Source: JAMCXS01 sp964459065 (GTDB lineage: Bacteria > Acidobacteriota > Terriglobia > UBA7540). Taken from it: a DNA stretch of 5,170 bases. This document shows positions 1-5,161 of the stretch, in pieces; positions within the stretch are counted from its first letter, which is position 1, and each line of letters begins with the position of its first letter. Where the stretch lies: NCBI GenBank assembly GCA_964459065.1, contig CAYWMN010000256.1:1-5170 (forward strand). Direction: 5' to 3'. The notes under the pieces are model-generated. The model had not been told where the DNA came from. It worked only from the letters and a program-made list of their open reading frames with translations, and made no database searches. The position numbers and the translations under genes are program-made.

Positions 1-834
1 GCCGCCAACCAGCTGCAGCTCGATATTTACGGCGAGTTGATGGATTCGGTCTACCTTTACAACAAGTACGGCAGCCCCATCTCTTACGAATTGTGGAAAG
101 AGCTGCGGGAACTTCTGAACTGGGTTTGTGAGAACTGGCAGCAACCGGATGACGGCGTCTGGGAAGTGCGCGGAGGACGGCAACACTTTGTTTATTCCAA
201 GGTCATGTGCTGGGTGGCGCTGGACCGCGGCCTCCGCCTGGCTTACAAGCGCTCCTTCCCCGCCGACCGCGAACGCTGGCTGAAGAATCGCGATGCGATT
301 TACGAAGAAGTCCTGAGCAAGGGCTGGAACGCGAGCCGCCAGTCTTTTGTGCAATACTACGGCTGCAATTGCCTGGACGCTTCAAGCCTGATCATGCCGC
401 TCGTCTTTTTCATGTCGCCCACGGACCCGCGCATGCTGAAAACCATCGACGCTATCAATCGTCCTCCGGATCAAGGAGGCCTTGTCTCCAACAGCCTCGC
501 CTACCGTTACCATCCGGAAACAGGAATCGACGGCTTGAAGGGCGACGAGGGCACCTTCAACATGTGCACGTTCTGGCTGGTGGAAGCGCTGACGCGCGCC
601 GGACGCGTGGACCGGCGAAGACTCGATCAGGCGGTATTGGTGTTCGACAAGATGTTGGGCTATTCCAACCACCTGGGGCTTTATGCGGAGGAAACAGGAC
701 CCTGTGCTGAAGCGCTGGGAAACTTTCCCCAGGCTTTTACCCACGTTGCCTTAATCAGCGCCGCCTTCAATCTTGACCGGGCGCTCAGTTCCCGGGAAAC
801 CGAATGGCCGGGGCTTTCTGTCGCCCCCTGGTAG
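1..834 (+). CDS. GH15-family glycoside hydrolase (glucoamylase/trehalase type), C-terminal part
   Basis: The reading frame is open from base 1 and ends at TAG 832-834, so the start lies outside the window; 277 residues are present, roughly the last half of a family that usually runs to about 600. These enzymes form an (alpha/alpha)6 barrel and release glucose from alpha-linked glucans or trehalose by inversion. Visible hallmarks are DDGVWEVRGG (fragment residues 51-59), which carries the likely general acid Glu55 and is followed by the typical HFVYSKVMCWVALDRGL; GDEGTFNMCTFWLVEAL near residue 181; and GLYAEE (226-231), whose first Glu (230) is the likely general base, followed by LGNFPQAFTHVALI. 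Both catalytic acids are therefore present and nothing looks broken. No export signal can be judged without the N-terminus. Glucoamylase versus trehalase specificity cannot be decided from this part. The next gene (HU) converges on it, so it is probably the last gene of its transcript. The family call is firm; the substrate is open. Confidence 0.93.
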   Translation, partial: AANQLQLDIYGELMDSVYLYNKYGSPISYELWKELRELLNWVCENWQQPDDGVWEVRGGRQHFVYSKVMCWVALDRGLRLAYKRSFPADRERWLKNRDAIYEEVLSKGWNASRQSFVQYYGCNCLDASSLIMPLVFFMSPTDPRMLKTIDAINRPPDQGGLVSNSLAYRYHPETGIDGLKGDEGTFNMCTFWLVEALTRAGRVDRRRLDQAVLVFDKMLGYSNHLGLYAEETGPCAEALGNFPQAFTHVALISAAFNLDRALSSRETEWPGLSVAPW

Positions 835-926
835 AAACATTTTCCAGGACGATTTTGTTGGCTTCGCGCGCGGCAGGTAACCCGGATGGGTCTGGCCGGC
901 GCCGGGATTGATTACCACGAAAGAAT

Positions 927-955
927 CAAAGGCCCTGCGGAAAGCAGGGCCTTTG
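927..955. terminator. Strong hairpin, probable bidirectional terminator between GH15 and HU genes
   Basis: A perfect 12-bp inverted repeat, CAAAGGCCCTGC (927-938) and GCAGGGCCTTTG (944-955), encloses a 5-nt GGAAA loop. It lies 92 bases after the GH15 stop and about 190 bases after the HU stop, in the gap between converging genes. Read on the minus strand, the stem runs into a T-rich stretch (TTTGATTCTTTC), which is the better terminator orientation. On the plus strand the T-run is only the three Ts in the stem. The position and stem strength support termination; the weak T-tract keeps the call short of certain. Confidence 0.7.
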
Positions 956-1033
956 GCCTAAGTTCGCTGCACCGACACTACCCTGGTTCGCCTGTCCACG
1001 CCCCGAGCCTGCCGCGAGTTGCAAGCTCCCTTA

Positions 1034-1062
1034 CATGGGCTCCCCGCAACGAGGAGCCCATG
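1034..1062. repeat. 10-bp inverted repeat (hairpin) in the GH15/HU gap
   Basis: The arms CATGGGCTCC (1034-1043) and GGAGCCCATG (1053-1062) are perfectly complementary around a 9-nt loop. No T-tract follows in either direction, so this is not a standard intrinsic terminator. It lies in the likely 3' untranslated region of the HU transcript, between the HU stop and the stronger hairpin at 927-955. It may be an mRNA-stabilising or processing structure; its function is unknown. Confidence 0.5.
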
Positions 1063-1106
1063 CTGAAGATCTAAAACCTCGCCTGACTTGCCAGGTTAGC
1101 TTTTTG

Positions 1107-1139
1107 CCGGTAGATCATAGGGAACATATGAATTACCGG
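1107..1139. repeat. Composite inverted repeat just downstream of the HU gene
   Basis: The outer arms CCGGTA (1107-1112) and TACCGG (1134-1139) are separated by a two-by-two mismatch from the inner arms TCATA (1115-1119) and TATGA (1127-1131), with a 7-nt loop. The structure begins 4 bases after the HU stop codon in the HU direction. No T-tract follows on the minus strand; on the plus strand it is followed by T-rich sequence, but that is the lysine-rich end of HU read backwards. It is probably the first 3' hairpin of the HU mRNA. A role as terminator is possible but not shown. Confidence 0.45.
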
Positions 1140-1143
1140 AATG

Positions 1144-1443
1144 TTATTTTTTCTTCGGCGGGACAACTGCGTCTTTAAAAGCTTTTGCCAGACGAAACTT
1201 CACGACCGTCTTGGCTGGAATCTTGATGGGCTGCCCGGTCTGCGGATTGCGTCCAACCCTGGCCTTGCGGCTGGCCTTGACGGCCTTGCCAAGACCAGGA
1301 ATAACGAACTGGCCGTTGCTCTTGCATTCTTTGGTAGCCAGTGTCACGAGGTTTTCCAGTACTGCAGCCGTGGCTTTCTTCTGGAGTCCTGATTTCTCAG
1401 CCAAGTGCGATACCACCTGAGATTTGGTCATCACTTTTGCCAT
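1144..1443 (-). CDS. hup: HU-family nucleoid DNA-binding protein
   Basis: This 99-residue protein belongs to the HU/IHF family, dimers that bend DNA and compact the nucleoid. It begins MAKVMTKSQVVSHLAEKSGL, giving the usual N-terminal helices after a short basic extension. The beta-saddle GQFVIPGLGKAV (about 44-55) and the DNA-gripping arm RNPQTGQPIKIPAK (65-78) follow, with the intercalating proline at position 67. The last helix FRLAKAFKDAV leads to a PPKKK tail. At 99 residues it is slightly longer than the usual 90. The ATG at 1441-1443 is chosen because GGAGAGGAG lies 6 bases upstream; an in-frame GTG at 1483-1485 would add 14 residues, but it has no Shine-Dalgarno and would sit near the 5' end of the mRNA. 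A consensus-like promoter lies at 1504-1532. It stands alone, divergent from the PhyH gene and convergent with GH15. The tail and arm resemble acidobacterial HU proteins. HU versus IHF subtype rests on general resemblance; HU is much the likelier. Confidence 0.95.
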   Translation of the reverse strand: MAKVMTKSQVVSHLAEKSGLQKKATAAVLENLVTLATKECKSNGQFVIPGLGKAVKASRKARVGRNPQTGQPIKIPAKTVVKFRLAKAFKDAVVPPKKK

Positions 1444-1503
1444 TTGCTGCTCCTCTCCTGAAATAGAAATATAGGGTCTCCCCACATAGGACCGAAGTGC
1501 GTA

Positions 1504-1532
1504 ACTCTAAGCAATAACCCCCTAACTGTCAA
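1504..1532 (-). promoter_or_regulatory. Sigma70-type promoter of the HU gene
   Basis: On the minus strand a perfect -35 TTGACA (1527-1532) is followed after exactly 17 bases by TAGAGT (1504-1509), a 4-of-6 match to the -10 consensus. Transcription would start near 1497, leaving a leader of about 54 bases before the HU ATG, with GGAGAGGAG as the ribosome site. A strong promoter suits an abundant nucleoid protein. Confidence 0.75.
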
Positions 1533-1615
1533 GCCATTTTGAAATGCGTAATTGTGCTTGCCCCTTGACAAGCGAACCCCCGTCATGCCTGCCTTTCAAG
1601 GGTTTCCGCATCCAG

Positions 1616-1635
1616 CATATGTTGCGCCAAATATG
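1616..1635. promoter_or_regulatory. Imperfect 20-bp palindrome, possible operator
   Basis: CATAT (1616-1620) and ATATG (1631-1635) flank a 10-base core that is itself partly symmetric; 8 of 10 base pairs across the dyad match. The AT-rich arms stand out from GC-rich surroundings. It lies about 85 bases upstream of the HU -35 and about 145 bases upstream of the PhyH -10, so it could serve either gene. No known regulator site is recognised and a chance origin is possible. Confidence 0.3.
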
Positions 1636-1682
1636 GTGTAAATGCAACCCCCACTCGCAGGTCAATTGTTGGGCCGTTTCCA

Positions 1683-1701
1683 CGTCGGCCGGCTGCCGAC
1701 G
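1683..1701. repeat. GC-rich hairpin upstream of the PhyH gene
   Basis: CGTCGGC (1683-1689) and GCCGACG (1695-1701) pair perfectly around a 5-nt loop, followed on the plus strand by CTTTT. The shape resembles a small intrinsic terminator, but no gene upstream on the plus strand needs one. It could shield the PhyH promoter from read-through or be incidental. Confidence 0.35.
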
Positions 1702-1779
1702 CTTTTGACAGCTAGAAACCGCATCCTGGAACAAGGGGACCGAACCGCTTGCCCGTGGCACCGCAAGTTTCCAGTTGAG

Positions 1780-1788
1780 TGGTAGAAT
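1780..1788 (+). promoter_or_regulatory. Extended -10 promoter for the PhyH gene (candidate)
   Basis: TGGTAGAAT combines the extended -10 TGn motif (1780-1782) with TAGAAT (1783-1788), a 5-of-6 match to TATAAT. No good -35 lies 16-18 bases upstream, which is usual for extended -10 promoters. Transcription would begin near 1795, leaving about 34 bases of leader that includes the GGAGGGAGG ribosome site. Confidence 0.5.
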
Positions 1789-1828
1789 CAGCAAAGCACC
1801 AACCTTACCCCGGAGGGAGGAAAAGATC

Positions 1829-2638
1829 ATGGGTTCCCCGATCACGGAGCAGGAGATTGCTCAGTTCCAAAGAGATGGTTACATTTTGGTCAGGTCCCTG
1901 TTTGATCCTGGCGAAATGGAACTCCTCCGCAAGGCGCGCGAAATCGACAACGCCATGAAGGAGAACGTCCACACCGTGGACGACCGGGAAGGCGGCCGCG
2001 TCAAGCTCGCCTTATGGAACGAAGCGGGCGGCGATATCTATGGCTTGTTTTCCCGCTCACGGCGCATGGTCGATACCGTGGAAGCGTTGCTGGGAACCGA
2101 GGTTTACCACTGGCACTCCAAGATGATCCAGAAGGAACCTTACGTGGGCGGGGCGTGGACGTGGCATCAGGACTACGGCTACTGGTACTACGACGGCTGC
2201 CTGTTCCCGGATATGGCCAGCGTCATGGTTGCCGTCGATCCCGCCAACCAGGAGAACGGCTGCCTGCAGGTTCTCAAAGGTTCCCATCGAATGGGAAGAA
2301 TCGATCACAACCTGGGAGCCGATGGAGAACAAACCGGGGCCAATCTGGAACAGGTGGACGCCGCGAAGAAAGTCACGGAGTTGGTCTATTGCGAGATGGG
2401 CGTTGGAGACACGCTGTTCTTCCACTGCAATCTGCTCCATCGTTCCGACCAGAACAAATCTCCCAATCCCCGCTGGGCGCTGATCAGCTGCTACAACGCC
2501 GCTTACAACAGTCCTTACAAGCAATCACGGCACGCGAGCTACTCGCCGCTTAACAGAGTCCCGGACGAGGCCATCAAGGAATTCGGCCTGAAGCTGGAAG
2601 AGAAAACCTTCTACACAGGAAACCGAAAAAACGGTTAA
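1829..2638 (+). CDS. Phytanoyl-CoA dioxygenase (PhyH) family Fe(II)/2-oxoglutarate oxygenase
   Basis: This 269-residue protein is a full-length member of the PhyH family: double-stranded beta-helix enzymes that use Fe(II), O2 and 2-oxoglutarate to hydroxylate small molecules. The N-terminus reads ITEQEIAQFQRDGYILVRSLFDPGEM, the standard opening. The metal site is HQD (His113, Asp115, in TWHQDYGYWYYD) with distal His204 in LLHRSDQN. Arg215 in NPRWALISCY, eleven residues on, fits the 2-oxoglutarate carboxylate contact and matches the spacing in human PHYH. NQENGCLQVLKGSH (about 140-153) is the usual strand-turn segment and GDTLFFH precedes the distal histidine. All catalytic residues are therefore present. 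The ATG at 1829 is chosen over an in-frame start 18 codons upstream because GGAGGGAGG (1812-1820) lies 8 bases before it, and homologues start at this point. It has its own candidate promoter, converges on the receiver gene and is not in an operon. The substrate cannot be told from the sequence or the neighbours; bacterial members include ectoine hydroxylase and many uncharacterised enzymes. Confidence 0.92.
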   Translation: MGSPITEQEIAQFQRDGYILVRSLFDPGEMELLRKAREIDNAMKENVHTVDDREGGRVKLALWNEAGGDIYGLFSRSRRMVDTVEALLGTEVYHWHSKMIQKEPYVGGAWTWHQDYGYWYYDGCLFPDMASVMVAVDPANQENGCLQVLKGSHRMGRIDHNLGADGEQTGANLEQVDAAKKVTELVYCEMGVGDTLFFHCNLLHRSDQNKSPNPRWALISCYNAAYNSPYKQSRHASYSPLNRVPDEAIKEFGLKLEEKTFYTGNRKNG

Positions 2639-2652
2639 CAGAGATTGCGAGC

Positions 2653-2713
2653 CACGGCGCCACTGATGATCGCCGTGCAGCCGGCGGATGCAAAGATCGA
2701 GGAGGTCCGGCTG
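2653..2713. repeat. Two abutting inverted repeats in the PhyH/receiver convergent gap
   Basis: CACGGCG (2653-2659) pairs with CGCCGTG (2671-2677) around an 11-nt loop. Immediately next, CAGCCGG (2678-2684) pairs with CCGGCTG (2707-2713) around 22 nt. Both arms are 7-bp perfect matches and the two elements touch without a spacer. They lie between converging genes, 14 bases past the PhyH stop, where terminators are expected, but no T-tract follows either of them. They are possibly paired 3' end structures; GC-rich sequence also gives such pairs by chance. Confidence 0.35.
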
Positions 2714-2749
2714 GCGCCTCTGCGGCTGTAAGGTGCGGGTTGGGACGGG

Positions 2750-3106
2750 CTAGTGATCCCCAATGAGCCAGCGGAGCGACTGAGGAAGTCCCTCTTTCAG
2801 GTATCGCTCAAGCAGTTCCAGTGTTTCGAGGTCCCGAACTTCGGCGGCGATCACCAGCACTCTTCCCAGCAGGCTGGGCTGAACTTCACCGATCGGGCGA
2901 TGTCCGCCGCTGTCGTCCGCGTATGAACATCGCAGGTCAATAAGGACCTCGTCAAACGCTTCACGATTGATAACGGACCGCGCCGCCTCGTTTTGAGTCT
3001 CGTCGCCCTGAGCCGTCAGCTTGGCCGTGAAAACGCGGAGAAGCTTTCGAATGGAGGGGTCATCTCCAAACATCAGGACTTTCCGCTGCATCAGCCCAGT
3101 GGTCAC
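2750..3106 (-). CDS. Stand-alone CheY-like receiver domain protein, partly degenerate
   Basis: With a GTG start at 3104-3106 the product is 118 residues, the size of a single receiver domain with no output domain. QRKVLMFGDDPSIRKLLRVF gives strand 1 and the acidic pair Asp15-Asp16. VLIDLR places a possible phospho-acceptor Asp57 at the end of strand 3. RVLVIAAEV is strand 4, where the conserved Thr/Ser switch residue is replaced by alanine (87/88). No lysine appears in the expected strand 5 context: the protein ends LRWLIGDH soon after the fourth helix, so the last strand and helix look shortened. This suggests a receiver that is phosphorylated abnormally or not at all, acting by protein contact. 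The GTG is preferred over ATG 3089-3091 and over a longer form starting at 3166 because AGGAG (3114-3118) sits 7 bases before it, and the longer form would overlap the upstream gene. It follows the small membrane protein by 34 bases and is very likely co-transcribed with it. The fold assignment is moderately sure; the function is unknown. Confidence 0.7.
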   Translation of the reverse strand: MTTGLMQRKVLMFGDDPSIRKLLRVFTAKLTAQGDETQNEAARSVINREAFDEVLIDLRCSYADDSGGHRPIGEVQPSLLGRVLVIAAEVRDLETLELLERYLKEGLPQSLRWLIGDH

Positions 3107-3113
3107 CAAGAAA

Positions 3114-3118
3114 CTCCT
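3114..3118 (-). promoter_or_regulatory. Ribosome binding site that fixes the GTG start of the receiver gene
   Basis: On the minus strand AGGAG ends 7 bases before the GTG at 3104-3106. The alternative ATG fifteen bases further in has no comparable sequence, which decides the start. Confidence 0.6.
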
Positions 3119-3140
3119 ATAGGCGATGAATGGCTGCCAT

Positions 3141-3599
3141 TCAAGAGTTGGAGGTACTGGCGCCAACAGGGGTTACATTGAGCCGTTCCCCCGTTAAATT
3201 GGCAAAAAACTGAAGGATCGTTGTCAATTTCAAAACGGCTTGCTTTTCCCGGAGCTTGAAGGCATGCCGGACGGGCATTGAGAACAGCAGGAAGCGGCAG
3301 TAAAGGATCAGCAGCCTTTCAGCCCCGGAAAGAGGGTTGGCCTTACGGTCGCTGTGCTTCAGCAGATATTCCAACGCCACGAAGTCACATCTCAGAGCCA
3401 GGTGCATCTCTGAAAATCGCAGAGGCGTATTTTCCGCAAGCTCCTGGCGCAGAAGCGGAAATTCCAGCCGGATGGCCTTGATAACATCCAGAAAATACGG
3501 GTGGTCAAACTCCCGGCGTAAAACCCGTTCGCAGGTCGCCTGAAGGTAGAAGAAGAACAACGCAGTTGAAACCACCAGCACTACAAAAGGCATCACCAT
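3141..3599 (-). CDS. Small membrane-anchored protein of unknown function
   Basis: I do not recognise this 152-residue protein. Residues 4-20 (PFVVLVVSTALFFFYLQ) form one hydrophobic segment ended by a basic patch (CERVLRRE), fitting an N-terminal membrane anchor with a cytoplasmic body by the positive-inside rule. The rest (about 30-140) looks largely helical and amphipathic. It contains VIKAIRLEFPLLRQEL, CDFVALEYLLKHSD and a hydrophobic LLILYCRFLLFSMPV around 96-110 that may be a buried helix or a second membrane contact. There is no transmitter, HAMP or catalytic motif. The ATG at 3597-3599 is supported by GGGGAG six bases upstream; the second ATG two codons in is less well placed. It is the first gene of a likely two-gene operon with the receiver-like protein 34 bases downstream, so the two may interact at the membrane; this is an inference from order alone. 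The open frame, ribosome site and plausible promoter make it a probable real gene. Confidence 0.75.
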   Translation of the reverse strand: MVMPFVVLVVSTALFFFYLQATCERVLRREFDHPYFLDVIKAIRLEFPLLRQELAENTPLRFSEMHLALRCDFVALEYLLKHSDRKANPLSGAERLLILYCRFLLFSMPVRHAFKLREKQAVLKLTTILQFFANLTGERLNVTPVGASTSNS

Positions 3600-3654
3600 T
3601 GAAATCTCCCCTGGGATTGGTCACTCCTCGTTAACGCTAACAGCTCTACTATTT

Positions 3655-3684
3655 ATCTTAGTGGGACATTGCAAGCGCAGACAA
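3655..3684 (-). promoter_or_regulatory. Candidate promoter for the membrane protein/receiver pair
   Basis: On the minus strand TTGTCT (3679-3684, partial -35 match) is followed after 18 bases by TAAGAT (3655-3660, a 4-of-6 match to -10), in a locally AT-rich patch about 55 bases before the start codon. It is weak by consensus but is the best candidate seen there. Between it and the gene lies the small dyad GTTAACGCTAAC. Confidence 0.35.
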
Positions 3685-3859
3685 TATGACTTTGGTACGG
3701 GGTAGGCCGCCTTTAAGTTCTACATCCCGCCTGCGCGGCCCCACAAGGGCTGGCGCCGCAGGCCGGTTGGCCGGCCATTCTCAATGCAGCCGGGTACGGG
3801 CTGCGGGAACTCTGATCCGCTTTGCCGCCTCACCTTAACCCATGCCGCCTTTGGAGCGA
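3685..3859. other. Gap downstream of the peroxidase gene with two small hairpins
   Basis: No gene is seen. Two GC hairpins occur: GGCCGG/CCGGCC (3761-3766, 3771-3776; loop TTGG) and GCAGCC/GGCTGC (3786-3791, 3799-3804; 7-nt loop). An 8-bp direct repeat TGCCGCCT lies at 3823-3830 and 3843-3850. The hairpin at 3786-3804 is 56 bases past the peroxidase stop and is the best candidate for its 3' end, but it lacks a T-tract. Confidence 0.35.
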
Positions 3860-4897
3860 TTATGGCCCCAGGGGCGTGGTGTTCGGCGTCTCCGGCAGGC
3901 GCGGCATGGTGATCTTGGGGAAGCCTCCGGTCAGGCTGTCAAGAAACGCGACGAGGTCACCGACCTGCGCGTCGGTGAGCGTCCGATTCAGCTGGGTTTT
4001 GGCCATCACGCGCACGGCCTCCGCCAGGTTCTTCACCGAGCCGTTGTGGAAGTACGGTGCGGTGATCTCCACATTGCGCAGCGACTGCACCACGAACAGG
4101 TGTTTATCGGCGTCCTGATGAGTCACCTCATAACGGCCGAGATCCGCCGCAAGGTGGTACTTTTTGACGTACGCGTTGTCACTGTTCAGCGGGAACCGCA
4201 TATAGAAACCTTTGCCCATGGGCATTTGAGGCCCGTTGAACATGGCCCCGCTATGACAGGTTGTGCAACCCACCGAGTGAATCAGTTTCAAGCCGCGCAC
4301 GGCCGCCGGGCTGAGCGCGCTCTTGTTGCCCGCCACGTAGCGGTCGTAGGGGCTCGGGGTCGTGATCAAGGTCCGCTCAAAGCTGGCGATAGCCTGCACA
4401 ACGTGTTCGAGCGTGACGGGGTTCGGGCCGCCGAACACCGCCGCAAACTCCCGGCGGTATCCCGGAATGGAATCAATTCTGGCCACGATGATCTTTTCAT
4501 TCGGCATGCCCATTTCCACCGGGTTCATCGCCGGGCCCTTCGCCTGCTCTTCAAGGCTTCGGGCGCGCCCGTCCCAGAACTGCACGGAGCGGAACGCGGC
4601 GTTAAACACCGTGGGGGCGTTGCGGGCGCCCGTTTTGCCGTGAACGCCCATCGAAACCGGGCGGTTGTCGGTTCCATTCGCCATGATGTCGTGGCACGAG
4701 TTGCAGGACACCGTTCCCGTGCTCGACACCCGCGGGTCAAAAGAGAGTTGCTTGCCCAGTTCGATCTTGGCGGCGGTTTGCGGATTGTCTTTCGGGATGG
4801 GTACGTGGCTGGGCATTTGCGCCCACGCCAGCGCCGCCCACGCCATTGTCGGGAGAAAAACCCACGTCCGCTTTCGCGCCCAGGAGATGCAGATCAT
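3860..4897 (-). CDS. ccp: Exported dihaem cytochrome c peroxidase (CcpA/MauG superfamily)
   Basis: This 345-residue protein matches the bacterial dihaem cytochrome c peroxidases, which reduce periplasmic H2O2 to water with electrons from small c-type cytochromes or cupredoxins. A signal peptide is clear: WARKR, a hydrophobic stretch, then AWA before Gln27. Two haem-binding motifs are present, CNSCH (65-69, peroxidatic haem) and CTTCH (211-215, electron-transfer haem). The distal ligand His86 lies in GVHGKTGARNAPTVFNA. FWDGRA holds Trp108, the inter-haem tryptophan. Gln118 and Glu128 (EEQAKGPAMNPVEMG) keep the 10-residue spacing of the catalytic pair. SLRNVEITAPYFHNGSV is typical, and Met298 in MAKTQL is the likely distal ligand of the second haem. 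That points to a peroxidase rather than a MauG-type enzyme, which uses Tyr. The ATG at 4895-4897 has an excellent ribosome site, GGAGGTGA (4904-4911), six bases upstream. It appears to be a single gene; haem attachment would need cytochrome c maturation genes elsewhere. Family and location are firm; the electron donor is unknown. Confidence 0.95.
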   Translation of the reverse strand: MICISWARKRTWVFLPTMAWAALAWAQMPSHVPIPKDNPQTAAKIELGKQLSFDPRVSSTGTVSCNSCHDIMANGTDNRPVSMGVHGKTGARNAPTVFNAAFRSVQFWDGRARSLEEQAKGPAMNPVEMGMPNEKIIVARIDSIPGYRREFAAVFGGPNPVTLEHVVQAIASFERTLITTPSPYDRYVAGNKSALSPAAVRGLKLIHSVGCTTCHSGAMFNGPQMPMGKGFYMRFPLNSDNAYVKKYHLAADLGRYEVTHQDADKHLFVVQSLRNVEITAPYFHNGSVKNLAEAVRVMAKTQLNRTLTDAQVGDLVAFLDSLTGGFPKITMPRLPETPNTTPLGP

Positions 4898-4911
4898 CGG
4901 CCTTCACCTCC

Positions 4912-5155
4912 GTTACGGAATCCAAATTCGGCAGAAATGACTCTGTTGCCTATGCTAAGGAAATAAGCTTCGACCATAAGTGACCGCCGTCACGGATGGC
5001 TGTGCGATCACTTCACGGCGGCTGATTTCCTGGCTTGCCGGACGGCCGGCCTTCGCGGTCGAGATTCTAAAATCTTCAATATCAGAACTGAGCCCGCTTT
5101 TTGCGGTTATCATATCGGTGCGACGGGCGCTTACGCCCATGAGGGATCGATCCCC
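4912..5155. other. Upstream region of the peroxidase gene
   Basis: No convincing gene is seen; an open frame at 4955-5140 (-) lacks a ribosome site and protein-like character. On the minus strand TTATGG and TAGCAT, 16 bases apart at about 4950-4977, could be a weak peroxidase promoter, but the -35 is poor. A 7-bp inverted repeat CCGCCGT/ACGGCGG (4984-4990, 5015-5021) encloses GTGCGATCAC, itself able to fold. Near the right end are a short hairpin GGGCG/CGCCC (5125-5138) and a perfect 12-bp palindrome GGGATCGATCCC (5143-5154). No FNR-type TTGAT-N4-ATCAA box is present. Confidence 0.35.
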
Positions 5156-5161
5156 GGGAGG
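5156..5161 (+). promoter_or_regulatory. Possible ribosome binding site of a plus-strand gene starting beyond the window
   Basis: GGGAGG (5156-5161) lies 9 bases before the window end, the right distance for a start codon at or just past position 5171. The ATG at 5163-5165 is too close to be served by it. This would place a gene divergent from the peroxidase. The call rests on one motif. Confidence 0.25.

Larger units (their letters stand above)
1533..1779. other. Divergent intergenic region between HU and PhyH promoters
   Basis: No coding sequence is convincing here: the open frames are short and lack recognisable protein character. The region holds an imperfect 20-bp palindrome (1616-1635), a compact GC hairpin (1683-1701), a 7-bp inverted repeat CCCTTGA/TCAAGGG (1562-1568 and 1596-1602), and two isolated TTGACA hexamers (1565-1570, 1705-1710) without a matching -10. 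It probably carries regulatory sites for one or both flanking genes. Confidence 0.5.

Noticed and set aside
207..710. A second plus-strand open frame of 167 codons inside the GH15 gene.
   Set aside because: Arg/Pro/Gly-rich translation without protein features; the GH15 frame carries clear catalytic motifs.
896..905. 10-bp palindrome CCGGCGCCGG after the GH15 gene.
   Set aside because: Short self-complementary GC runs are expected by chance at this base composition, and it has no loop for a hairpin.
1705..1710. Perfect TTGACA on the plus strand upstream of PhyH (another at 1565-1570).
   Set aside because: Neither has a -10-like hexamer 16-18 bases downstream; the extended -10 at 1780-1788 is a better candidate.
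1756..1772. Sigma54-like sequence TGGCAC upstream of the PhyH gene.
   Set aside because: The -24 half matches, but the required GC of the -12 half at the fixed spacing is absent (TTTC there).
1522..1845. Minus-strand open frame of 107 codons across the HU/PhyH intergenic region.
   Set aside because: It covers the HU promoter and the PhyH ribosome site, has no Shine-Dalgarno and no recognisable domain.
3823..3850. Direct repeat TGCCGCCT twice, 20 bases apart.
   Set aside because: Two copies of an 8-mer in GC-rich sequence are weak evidence; the second copy is only 10 bases past the peroxidase stop and no promoter is nearby, so it was not reported as an operator.
3842..4966. A plus-strand open frame of 374 codons, longer than the peroxidase on the other strand.
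   Set aside because: It lies antisense over the whole peroxidase gene, its composition is extremely rich in Arg and His as expected from a shadow frame of GC-rich sequence, and it has no family features or ribosome site. The peroxidase has a signal peptide, both CxxCH motifs and a strong Shine-Dalgarno.
4955..5140. Minus-strand open frame of 61 codons upstream of the peroxidase.
   Set aside because: No ribosome site, no domain, and it overlaps the likely peroxidase promoter region.
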